Position numbers and translations under genes: made by a program. DNA of 64,000 nucleotides from Enoplolaimus lenunculus (Eukaryota; Nematoda; Enoplea; Enoplida; Thoracostomopsidae): the NCBI GenBank assembly GCA_030248215.1, contig JASANG010001017.1, positions 1 through 64,000 on the forward strand. Reading direction: 5' to 3'. Numbering within the stretch: the stretch's first letter is position 1; every line of letters starts with the position of its first letter. This document shows, in pieces, positions 35,601-48,200 of the stretch. The notes under the pieces are model-generated. The model was not told where the DNA came from, searched no databases, and saw only the letters and a program-made list of their open reading frames with translations.

Positions 35601-36217
35601 CTCACAAGCCTCCAAATCTTCGAGTGTTCCTCCTAAATACAAATTATACCAAAATTGGGTTCTGACCTCATCTATACCTAACAAGAACTCCATATCCATA
35701 CATCGTCCAACCGCCATGACTCGAAAGAAGCAACCCCAATAAACAGTTTCAATTACTAAAACGGTCCAACGGCCCAATTGCAAAGTGTTAAAGTTCATAG
35801 AATAAGTTCAAAATAAAGCCAATTGCAAGCATATAAACGTCCAATAGTGCGCTACAATAAAACAATTCCAAATATAAAAACATCCCACTGCGCCTCTAGG
35901 CATAAGGACGTAAGTTAAAGTTACAACAGGCACCCCACATAACTCTCACCACTAACTGCAAAGTTTACCAGATTTGAATAGCAGTTCGGTACAAGTGCAG
36001 CTTAGAAAATCATGACATTAAGACGGAATCCGCTACCTGTATCGATCCATGCCGAGTATCGTTGTTTTTTGTTTGCACGAACCTCATTCAGTCGCTGTTT
36101 ATGCTCTATAAATTGAGTTCCAATGTTTTGCAATGCACCAATAATTGAATTGGATTTTTGTTCAAACGCTGATTCGAGAACATAGCAAAATTCACTCTTC
36201 ATATTATGACACGAGAT
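32681..36217 (-). CDS. ELP1: ELP1 exons 27-32: C-terminal helical and basic region
   Basis: Exons: 36037-36217, 35536-35632, 34677-34807, 33692-33864, 33375-33435, 32681-32703. Exon 29 encodes [12 protein letters not shown] followed by [17 protein letters not shown]. This is the basic, conserved segment that in other species acts in tRNA binding and overlaps a proposed nuclear signal. Exon 30 ends the helical domain. The last exon (DAEKREF then stop) is chosen because it keeps phase and resembles the DAELF end region of human; it is tentative. Confidence 0.8.
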
Positions 36218-39200
36218 CTAAATGAAGCTTACAATAATTCCCAGTATTTGACAGGTAATAATTACTGATGATCTGCAAAAAAGTGAATCAAGACAAGATT
36301 ATAGAATTACTAGCTATAAAACATCTCCGTCCTTTTAATGTTCATCTATATATTTGTATAACGCAGTAACCGTAGAGTGCACACGTCATGTTATTGCATC
36401 ATGGCGAAACAAAGTGTGATTTGCAGAACTATATATTCTTTAGTGTTAACAAGTGCGTAACCAGGGGGTATCAGGTGTCTACAAAACCTTTGGGTTTTTG
36501 CGCTGTAATTTTTAGACGCGATTGCAGGTTGCAACACAAGAAGCTTCCTTCGAAAGTTTTTATGCAACGTAATTTTCTTTCCGAAATCATAGCTACGCTC
36601 ACGTGCGTAGCAGGATGAAGCATCATTAAAGAGTATATGGTGCACAGGTGTCGATTCAGAGTTGTACTGCACCCTACGTCGTTAAGACAATGCTTTCTGT
36701 AAGTTTCGCAAATGCTTGTGACACTTTAAACAAGAAAAAAACTGAAAAAGCACAAAATTGCAACCTTCATTATTGCAGCGCTCCAAAGCTGACCTTCGAT
36801 AAGTGTTGATATGGCAGATTTGATATCCTAAAAGAGCGAAGAAACAAATACTAAAGTATAATTTATTTACAAAGTGACTGACGCCAGTGAGTATTTTTAA
36901 TTACATTTAAACGCAATTTTGATTTAACATATTATTAAGTTTGAGGCAAACGAGAATTCTCTCAAATTAAATGTACCCATTTTATTGATGCAAAGCATTT
37001 TGTCTAAGCGCAAAAACTTAATGCGTTTTACAACTTAAAACATAAAACACACACGTTTAAAATTAAACATACTTGACAAAACCTTTCTAAAATTGTCGCG
37101 GCTGCTTCATAGTTTTTAGCATTTCTTTGTTTTTCTAAAAAATATACAAACGAAAATACCTACATCCAACGCAGAAAACTGCGAAGTGTCCAACGCAATT
37201 TCATAGTTTTAGTGTTATGACATCGAACAGGGATAGTATTTAGTGTGTAAAATGAATTCAAAGTCAAGTATGCATTTTTGTTATTCAAACAGAAGTTTAT
37301 ATGTAAGTAATCACAATCTAAAAATTTAAAAACAACATAGAAATTTCGGAAACAAATTGCGTACGCTTCCGTTAATGTCATATTAAAATGGAATTGCCAA
37401 ATTAAGAAATGGAACCGAATTTTGCAACCCTAGCAAACTTTAAATGATCAAAATGATACCGTCACTATACTGAATCTCAAAAAATATAACAATATATCAA
37501 CCAACTATTGCACTATACTTCCTACCTACACTGCTTCACCCAAGTTACAATATTTTCCCAAGTTCAGATATTTTCCGATCACTGTAATTTGAAAAGCTAT
37601 GACTTTAAACTTACTATAAACAAAATTGTGTTTCCACTTATAGTCCATACCTGCAATGTTTTGTGCAAGTTGTGCGATTTCTGCGTTAGACTTGTTTGCA
37701 TTAAACGCAGATGAAAGAGCACTTTCCCATCGATCAGCCTTCGAAAATGCATCAACTGCGTCGTCGTACATCTCTGCAGATTGGTACGTAAGCGCCGCTT
37801 CTGTGTAACGCGACTTCGATATCAAATATGCGGCGTATTTCTGAACCAACTTCTAAATTGCAGAAAAATGAACATCGTGCAATTCAACGATTCTCAGAAA
37901 ACCACTTATAAAATAGCATTAAATTCAACTAAGTGTCATCAGCGGTTTTATATATTAATAAACTTGAATCGTCCACAACACCATGCGCATTTTGGAAAGG
38001 TTATAACATAGAAAAAATTGTTCTGAACATTCGTGCGACTGCGAATATGCATAACAGAAACCATTTATCATTAATATATAAAGAACCTTGGTCCACCACT
38101 GCTATATGCTTTGAGATTTTGGTGCTGCAGATCTTGCACAGCAAAATTAATTTCACAAAACAACATACTTTTACCAGTTTGTTTCAAACGCATGTAAAAT
38201 CATAGATCTTCACACAGGAGTGATGATACATACAAGTCTTTTTTGATCTTGAATTACAGCATAATTGGTAAATAATTTCTTAGTTAATATAGTGCACAAA
38301 CTAACCTTGAAAGCGTTGGTATTCTTGTCAAACAGGCGTAACGCTTCCTCGAATAGCTCATGTTTTACCACAAAAACAAGACATTCATCTGCATAATTTT
38401 CACCTAAACTTTCATAAATTGCAATCATACTTTGGCGCAGTTGAATATATAAACAAGTTATGTATGCATATAAAGTCATCGGACTACATAAAAATAGCGA
38501 TTATTTATTAGTTATTACCGTTTTTATTTCACAAAAACCCAACTCACTATCGCAAAACATAGATCAAGTGACGCTATAGTAGTTGATCTTGATAATGAAT
38601 CACTAAAGGCCTTTCTTGACCTACGTTACAATTTAGAATTTTTATTTTCAAAGTTTACCAACCTTATAAACCACAAAGATGTACCGTAAGTAGTACCCAT
38701 TTTTGCAAAATATTAAAATCACCATCCATTCATGCGTCTGAATTTAACACACAAAATTAAGTGCACAAGCAATATTAACAAAACTTTAGAAATCCGACAA
38801 GGTAAAATCGAAAATTTTGTGCTATTTCAAACAACACAAAAAGCGAAAGACTACTTCAAATACTATGCAGACCAGGAAGGTTCTTTATCATTAAATGTAT
38901 CTGTATTCTAACCTGCTAGAACTATATGTTCCAGAGCACGTGAATGCCGCATCAGTTGAACGTCTATTTTATATTTCATATATTCCGGTTCAAGTTGTTG
39001 TAAGTCATTCAAATACTGCAAATACTCTTTTGGATCCTAAAATTTATAGAAATTTGTATGACATTTAGTTTTTTGGACAGAAGGACACACAAAAAAGCAC
39101 AAAGTAGTATTGCATGTAGTTTATTTTTAACCGATCGCCGCAATTATTTTAAAACTGAGAACTAAAGACAAAACGTTAACCACAAAATAAACGACTCGAA

Positions 39201-42200
39201 ACCTTGCAAATTACAAAACTTGTAACGTACATAGTGTTATTACTTATAATAATAGCAAACAGACAAATCGTAAAACGTCGAAAAATACTTTCTCACTAAT
39301 TTCCTTACCTTCTGAGAAATTTGTGCTACCATAAGTACCAAATCGAAATCATACGTACCCAGCGCAGTATTATACAAACTGTCAACATCGGTTAAATATA
39401 GCATATGTTGGAGGCCAAGTGATACTAGCTGTGAAGAACCGCTAGGATCTGAGTCTACAACACTCCAAAGGAAAACACGAAAATAAAAACAGTGAAATTC
39501 GTAAATTCGTGCACGTACATATTTACATTAAACTCCTCTTGCTGTCTGTATTGTTTATATGTCATTACTTTACTTCATATCTACAGTTTCATTTCGCACT
39601 AGACGATTAATAAACTAATACATTATTCCCAGTGCCAGTTTTTCAAAACAATAAAAATGACCGAAATGGTGCGGCAACCCAACGCCGCTCTGGCGCTTCA
39701 ACCTGCATTCAAATTGGGTTAACTAGCATACAATTCCGGTTTTTCACTTTATGCATTTACAAACACTCACCTCGTATAGCTTTGATAGTTTCTAATGCTT
39801 CTTCTGGCTGTGCTGGTTCCATTTTCATGTAAGTAGTAAGGATAGAAGTCAAATATTTGTTTTGATCTTTCTCCGGCAACTGTTGCTGAGTATCTCGCAA
39901 CGACTTGCGAAACGCAGCACAAATTTTGTTCACTTTACTTTCGTCGGGGCTTTTATAACTTGTTTTCGCTTCGTTTTGATTAATGTTTGCGCTACATCCA
40001 ATTGAAAATCCAGCATACAACGTTCTACAAACGTTTTCTTCTCTAAAAAATTGAAAATAACGCCGATAAATTTGTTACACATACGATTGGACTATAAGCA
40101 GCACAGAAAACTTTTCGAAATTAACACAAGGATTAAAAAGTTTGCTAAAAAACTATTTATCATAAATAGTACTGCATCAAAAATCAAAGAAAAAACTACA
40201 GTTGCTGTCAAAGTAAGTGCTAAAGAGGAGACACACAAGTCCTTGAACCTGCGATTAATAAGTACTGATTAAGTCTACGAATAATTTCTTGTTATTTGCA
40301 TAACCATTATTACCAATATGGCTCGTAGAACTAAAGCCCATATTGTCCAACGAGTATCACCTATTACTGTGGTCATAAGTGTAATCTCAAGTCACAAACT
40401 AACTTTAAGTCCGACAAGAAAATATTGAATAGCTCGACATCATCAACCACAGCAACGAACTTGTCCATATTCTGAACAAACATCTAAAACACGTCAAGAG
40501 CCATCATGACATGAATAGAAATTCATTACAATATAAACTTTTGGTTAAATACTTTTAAATATGTCATAGAACCAATATCACGCGTTAAAGAATATAAACA
40601 AAGAAAATAACGTTTATACACAACATAATGCGCTGTAAATTAAACGTAACACGTCAGCTACATACTTGAATGCAATTTAAAATTGGTTTTTACACACTGT
40701 AAAACATAATACAACTGACTGGGCAGACGTATAATATTTCACTGTGTAGCTGCAAACACTACAACCAAGCAAACTCAGTCAAGACATGGTCAGCGTAAAA
40801 AACCAACGGCAGTACATTATTTTAATTGTATTAATGTGCAAAAAGTAGTACTCATACAAAAAAGCAAAACGCTTTTCGCGATTTGAAAAAAGAATTAATA
40901 CTGATGTCGTATAAACAACATAATTTTATAGAGCAATCTGTTTTGGAGTTTCTCCGCATACAAAAAGCTCTTAAAATTTTGTCTTAAACGATTATTCCTT
41001 ACTTCAATTTCGTAGTCGCACAAGAGATTCATATTAATACGATGGCGCTTCATACACAGCAAGGCGTCAAGATACAATTGCCTGAAAATTTTTAATGCAT
41101 ACAAACCGCATTGATCGCTATAAAAATTGGTCAAAAGAAGCCAAGCAACATATCCGTCGTTTAAGAAAACACGCGTTTGGCTGCTAATCAATACCACTTG
41201 ACACACTATTTGCTTGTATCAATTTGATTTATACATATTTCACTAGATAGATGGTGAACAAAAAATATGGCGCGACAATGAAGTGACGTAAAACATTTAA
41301 AATTTACTCAATATTTTAACACTCAAGTCTGCCTATGAACCGAAAATTAAAAGATATTACAGAAATCATAGTATCATTAACTCTTCAGTTGAAATTTAGT
41401 TCAGCATCCGAACTTAACTCCAATTCAAACTCACTTTGAAAGTAGATGACACACATATGACAATACTAACGGTCTTGGATGAACCACTTCCAAATTTCCC
41501 CGAGGCATTTGCATAACAACTTTAGTATCACCAGTAACGGCTGTGATCAATTCACTGCCACGTTCGACGGCTCGCGAAGACGATGCATACTGCTGTAGGT
41601 CGGTGAATTCTAAAAAACGAAACAATCTATGAACAATAAAAACATGCCAAACTGGTTATTCCGCAGTCAAAATAATACCCAAAACGTTGAATTAGAACAT
41701 CGCAAACAAAACATAATAGCGAAGAAAAAATCTAAACTGAAGCAACTAATTACAGCGCGCTGGAGATAGGAAATGATCAGATATTAATTTACCGAATACC
41801 AGAGTCGGATGTGATTTTTTACCGGAACCAGATATCAACCGGATATATCATCTAACTTTGTGGAGTAAAAGTATACCTTCGTTGAATGAGAAGTAATAAA
41901 TTGTAAGCATGAACTTTTCGATACTTCAGTGTATCAAAACTTGAACTTTTATACTTACCCAAAAATGGAATCGCAGCATGATGTTAAAAACGTTCTCTTG
42001 AAAAAAGCAGTTTTAAAAATTAGGAACCACCATTGTAAATATCCGGTTCCACCGCATCCTGGCTGGAGTCACAAGAAAATGAATGTGTTGGCAAAGTTTT
42101 CTTAACAACATATTTCGATTCCTCCGATACACCAGTTGCACATGCAATTTCGCAGTATTGCACGGTTCTACGAAAAAACATACCACTGCTCATTGGTAAA

Positions 42201-45200
42201 CAAAATAAGAGATGCGAAACGGTTGTAACAATCAAGAACTGATCATTAACACAAAACGAATTAACATTGGAAGCGACCTATAACACCGATTGAACAATAT
42301 AGCTTGAAATAGTTACATCTCCAGAAATTATATAATTCCACCAATGTACAAATACTGACTGCTGCTTTTCTTTTAAACCTTATTCTGCTTCGTAATGTGC
42401 TACACACATCAATTTAAGACAATACTAAACAATTTTAAACCTATTAACATACATACCGCTTCTCCTATAAAACATTATTCTGCTTCGTAATGTGCCACGC
42501 ACATCTATTTAAGACAATACTAAACAAATTTTAAAACTATTAAAATACCAAATCATATACACAATATTTCAAATCTGATTTCAAACTTGTAAGAGCTAAA
42601 ACGTGCAGTGTTCACCACACTCCCTTCGTACCGTGCGGCCATTTATGGTTAGTTCAAGCCGTTCGTTTAATGCTATCATAGTTGGCGGTTGTTTGTCATT
42701 TAAATATAGAGTTCGTTTCGACGACAAATATCGTTCCGACGAGAAGGTCATTGATGGAAAACAGTCCATTGAATCTAAAAAAAGCCACGAGTCATGTAAA
42801 CTCACTCTTAAGCTACAACTTATATTCAGTAGCAGGAAACCAACAGGAATTAAATTTTAATTAATTGAAAGAACATTGTAAAACAATTCAAAGTTAAGCA
42901 GCGCGGTTAAATTTTTGGGTAAAACATTAGATAGATAGATAGATATAGATAGATAGATAAGATAGATAGATGGATACACAGATTAGATAGATAGACAGAT
43001 ATACGTTGATAGAGATCTCGAGGTGTTTACACACAGTTGGTCCGCTACACAATCTATGAAAACTAGGATAACTAAGTTAAAGTCTAAGTTAAAATCATAC
43101 TGACTCTGTTATAAACCTATTCAATTTCTTTATGTTATTGTCAATTTTATTTATACTACATGATCTGTTGATCGAACAAACATTTTTGACAAAAGAGGAA
43201 TTAGTCAATTTAAACAACATCAGAAATGGCTGCAAAATAACAGTTACCTAGATTGAGTTGCATACAATCGCCGTTTTGCAAATTTACAATAATATCGTGT
43301 TCAGTGAGTTGGAATATACGCGAAACAGGTGCATCAAATTTGTGATTACGTCTAAAGCAAGTAAAAGTTAAATATGGCGCGCGGAAGGGTCGGAGGCACA
43401 CTAGCGGTAATAACCGCTCCAGAATACACTGTTACGATACAAACAATTCTTTCAGTCACAAAAATAATTTGAATAGTATTTTACATTTATCGATTTTTTG
43501 TAATTTCCGGAGTGAACAAGTTGTATGGAATTCAGTCAACATTTTTCTGTTCCTACATGTTGTTTTGTTTTCCATTGTAAACTTTTAATTAACAACTATA
43601 ACAAATAGGATTTATATATATACAGGAAAAAAGAATAACAACTGTGTGCTACGACTACATCGACGTAAAATGAAAATATATTCCCCAAATTTAATCTAAT
43701 TACGTTGTTTATGTTAAAACTTGTTGTATACAAGTAAAAGCTGTTAATACCAATCTGCCAATACATTAAATCTAGACTACAAACAACTTACATTTCCGTT
43801 GTAGTCATATTATCCATTTCGAAAACACCAACAGTACATTCTGTAGTTACACATAGTTGATTATTCTTCAACCAACAAATACCAGTAATTAATTTTGCAG
43901 CTGACAAAATTAACCTGAAAATATAAAAAAACAAGTCTAAACATACAAATTTTCGTTTCGCATAAAATGACTTAATAGCTTTAGCATTGCATTTTTTAAA
44001 TAAAATTATTATATCACATCAATTATGTAGCAAACACAGTTATAGAACAGATGAACTTTGAACTTTCGCGTATTTCACGCATTATTCCGTTGTAATCGGT
44101 CATAAATATATAGATTTTTCAAGCACGTTATATCAAGTCAATTTTATTAAATGTAATATTAAACGAATATCACGCTACACGCACAACGCACTTAGTTTTT
44201 CGAGTGATCACATACGGCTCTCTCCACTTTGACATATCTAAAATCAAAACAAACAAGTACAATACATGCAGTCACAAACGAAAACCTATTAGGACTGAAT
44301 AATGACGGTACAAATTAGGCTCCTCTGTCCTCAAAAGTCATTCTTTTAAGCAACTCGTTTGGCCGGCGTCAAAACTCGGTCCTACATCAATAATTGAGCA
44401 TCTACATACGCTACCTTCAAATTCTTTCGAAAACACCGTTATATCACCAAACTGAGACATGGCTATGACGTCTGTTCCACTATGACCAGGTCCAAAGCAT
44501 ACATGATTTAGCGGTTGTTGATTTGGTTCAGTTAATGTAAAGAAGCCCATAGGCGGAGGAACAACAACGTATCGAAACGGGGTAACGAGAACATTGTCTA
44601 AAACCAAACCACTTAATAATTAATGTGAGTACAATTTATACCGGTAAAGAAGCCTGTTTTATATAAACTTATTACAGAGTTCAACCAACCATTACTGGGA
44701 CCAGGCTCCACTCAAAGACTGCTACAATTACATACAACAGATGCATGCTGTAAATAATGCTGTTTTCTTTCAATTGCATAGCAGGACAGATTAAATGCCC
44801 TGCAATATAAGAAACCAATAGTCAGAATCTCCTAGCATATTATTCAAATCAAAAGGACGCCCAAAGTGCTTGACCTCATAAAAAGTATAAACAATAGTAC
44901 AACCTACAGCCATCCACCACGGCCACACATGCTGGATCAGTCACAACATCACATGATGTTCGAGCAATATCCTGCCGTAAAACTGCTTCAATATATTGTC
45001 CATTCTGTAGCAAGATATGCAATCCATTTGCCGATTCTGGGTCCCATGCAACAGCTGCCATACTGTCGTTACACGTCGAGCCACATTCGAAAACATACGA
45101 CTGCTTCAGGTACCAATGATAGTTGCTCACGGTCCATAATTGTACTGAAAACCGCAAAAGACTTGTAAATAACCGAAAATGTAATAATTAGTTACAACCA

Positions 45201-48200
45201 AAAAAACAAAAGGAACAACGCAATGGGGAAAACCACAAATTATGTTACACCTGTAGCATGAAGAAGATGTTAGCTATGACTAGTTACTATCTTAATTTAT
45301 TTCACAGGTGTACAAGTTGCATATAGTTTCGAAATTTTTATTCAGTCGTATGAAAAACTGGAAGAGCGATGGGAATTGTGACTTCGGTAGACTTTTTGCA
45401 AAACTAAAGCTTATGTTGCAAATTAAACCTATATGTAAGCTATTATACTTACAAATCGAAGTGCCAGCAGTCATTGAAGTCTGCATATCATCCTTTACCA
45501 CAACCAGCCAAACCAAAAGCACTGTTGAATCAAAATTCCATGATAATTCATGTACCTACAATTATGTCATTATTAAGCAGGTTATTATAAAGATGTGGCG
45601 ACACCAAAAGTTTTGTCGATGCCAAAACCAACTTTAATACACCATGAATAAAGAACAGAAAGGATACTATATTACATTATTATGCAAAGACATAAACCAT
45701 AACCACCATAAACTATTATAATTTTATGAGAATGGTTCATATATATTAATTTTTTCCAAACACAAACGCAAGAGAAACACAGTTCGTTGATCAGACACAC
45801 TGATGTACGCGACACACTGATGTACGCCAAGAAGGAAAATTGATAGCATTTTAATTAGGGATGTGCCGAATAATCGGCATCGGTCATCGGCACTTTTCGT
45901 GAGTACCGACATTGGTATGGGCACTGCAAAAAGATTGCCAACTTTTGTCGATATTTCTTGCACATATAACAGTGAATTGGAATACTATCAGTTTTATTTC
46001 TGGGCGCATATATGCGTGCCTGATCAGGAAACCTGTTATTTTTTGCGGTTGTGTTTGAAAAATTGATTGAAATGAACCGTTCTTATAACATTCTAATCGA
46101 TGTAATTTAGTATCCTATCTGTTTACTGAGCATAGTATATAAAGTTGGAATCGACATCGGCATCGGCAAAATTTCAAAATAAGAATCGGCATCGGTATCA
46201 GCAAAACTTTTGATATCGGCACATGCCTAATTTCAAATGACTGCTATGTGCACAAAGTATCGACAAACGATTGGCAAATTTTGCAGTGCCGATGCCGATA
46301 CGCACAAAAAGTGCCGATTAATAGACACATCTCTAGTTTTTAGATAGCAATACTGACTAATTAAAAACGGTTCTTATTTCATTAATACATTTAAATAACG
46401 ATAACTTTTCTGTTAGGCGAGCTTCAGATTTAGCAATACCAAATCACCAATAAGACACCCGCGTCCATACAATTCGTTTAGATTTCCAACGAAAACTTTA
46501 ATATCATAATAATGCACCTTCACGCAATCGGGCTTTACACGCAAATCAAATTCTCCATGTCGTAGACCGTTTCGTTCGTAAAATATAATCTGAGTTGTGT
46601 CCTGAGTTTGTTTTCCGGATGCTATCAAATTGCCCGACGGCCTATAAGAACAAATAAGTTATGCGACCAAGCGAATTGCACTAAATACTGCTGTTAGCAA
46701 AAGCGACTTTAAATGTATGTGAAGAGATTTTTTATGTTTATTCTAAATTTACAATGAATTAAACACTGACATCACAAACGGCCATATACAAACATATTGA
46801 ACCAGTTAAGAACTTAACGGCGCCAAACTTTTTCTAGATATATATATACAGCCGCACGCAGAGTTTGACAACTTACTTCCACGCTAAACAAGCGTCAATG
46901 CCGTTCACTGGTTCACTTGTGCAGCAAAGTTCTCCCTCTCTCGACCAGAAGTGAATTTTACGAACAACTAAAATATTACGCCAAACATCGGCTCTTGCAC
47001 ACTATTTCTACGTTTACGCTTAAACTTAGACTTTTGTCACCTTCTAGTCTATATCAAAACATGTTTTAAATTTAATAGTAATGGAAATGTACAAGAGCCA
47101 AACAAAAACAAGTAAATATAAAACGAATGCAATCGTAATTTAATAACAGTTGGTATATTGAATGCTTCCGCAACAATAATCAAATCAAAACAATACGAAA
47201 TACAACAGTTGTAATCTGCAGCCATTGAATTAGTCAAATTTATTTTTTGAGTACCAACGAGTGCATTACCATTTCCATCGGATAACTTTTCAGTTGACGA
47301 AACGGCAAAATACTGTCCGTCCCCTCGCCAAGATATGCACACGTCGCCCAAATCATTTTCTTGCACTAAACCTGTATCCTAAAATAAAGGAAGACACATC
47401 AATGTCGGTATAAAATAGATAAACAATTTTAGGAACACAAACACGCAAGACTGTTGTTCTTGTGATTAACAGTGGCAAAGCCACAAGCTAAATGATATAT
47501 GGATTATTAACAGAAGTGATGTTACTTACTTCAACCTTCTTAGTAGCTGCTTGTTTACCTTCTGAACCATGGAATTGTGTTGCCTTCTTTCCCCAACCAA
47601 CAGTTATAAACTGCTCTAAAACGATAACAAGTCACGCAAAACTCAAATACTGGAGAACTTTTAATATTTTTACACTTTTGTGTATCCTCAGCACTAATAA
47701 TCTACTGCAAAATAATAAAATATACAACACTGCTTTAGCAGCTACGTATTATTTATTGTTTTATATTTAACGTCGAAAACTCTGAAAAGGTTTCGTGAAA
47801 GTACGACAAGTCTACATAGTGAATATTTTATGAAAAGTACAACATGCACATAATCCTTGAAACTTGCCTACCTTTGCCGAACTCGGATGGGTTCAATTCC
47901 ATGTGTGCAACCGGAAAGAAGTCACGATTCAACAGTACAATAGAAGATGAGCCTGTAACAGTTCACAAACCTATCATTAGTGAAGGCCACTACTATATTA
48001 GCTAAAACATGAAACCCATGTTCACCATTATCAAACTGGCTAATAAAAATAACAGGTACATTACTAGATAAATTTCACATGCTTGCTATATGCAGGATGC
48101 TTTCGATCGTGTGTACAGTACCCACAACGTAGCATATTTTAGCCACGTAAGATGAATACTCATATACGAGCGCTGATATAAATGATTGTACGGCTGGCTT

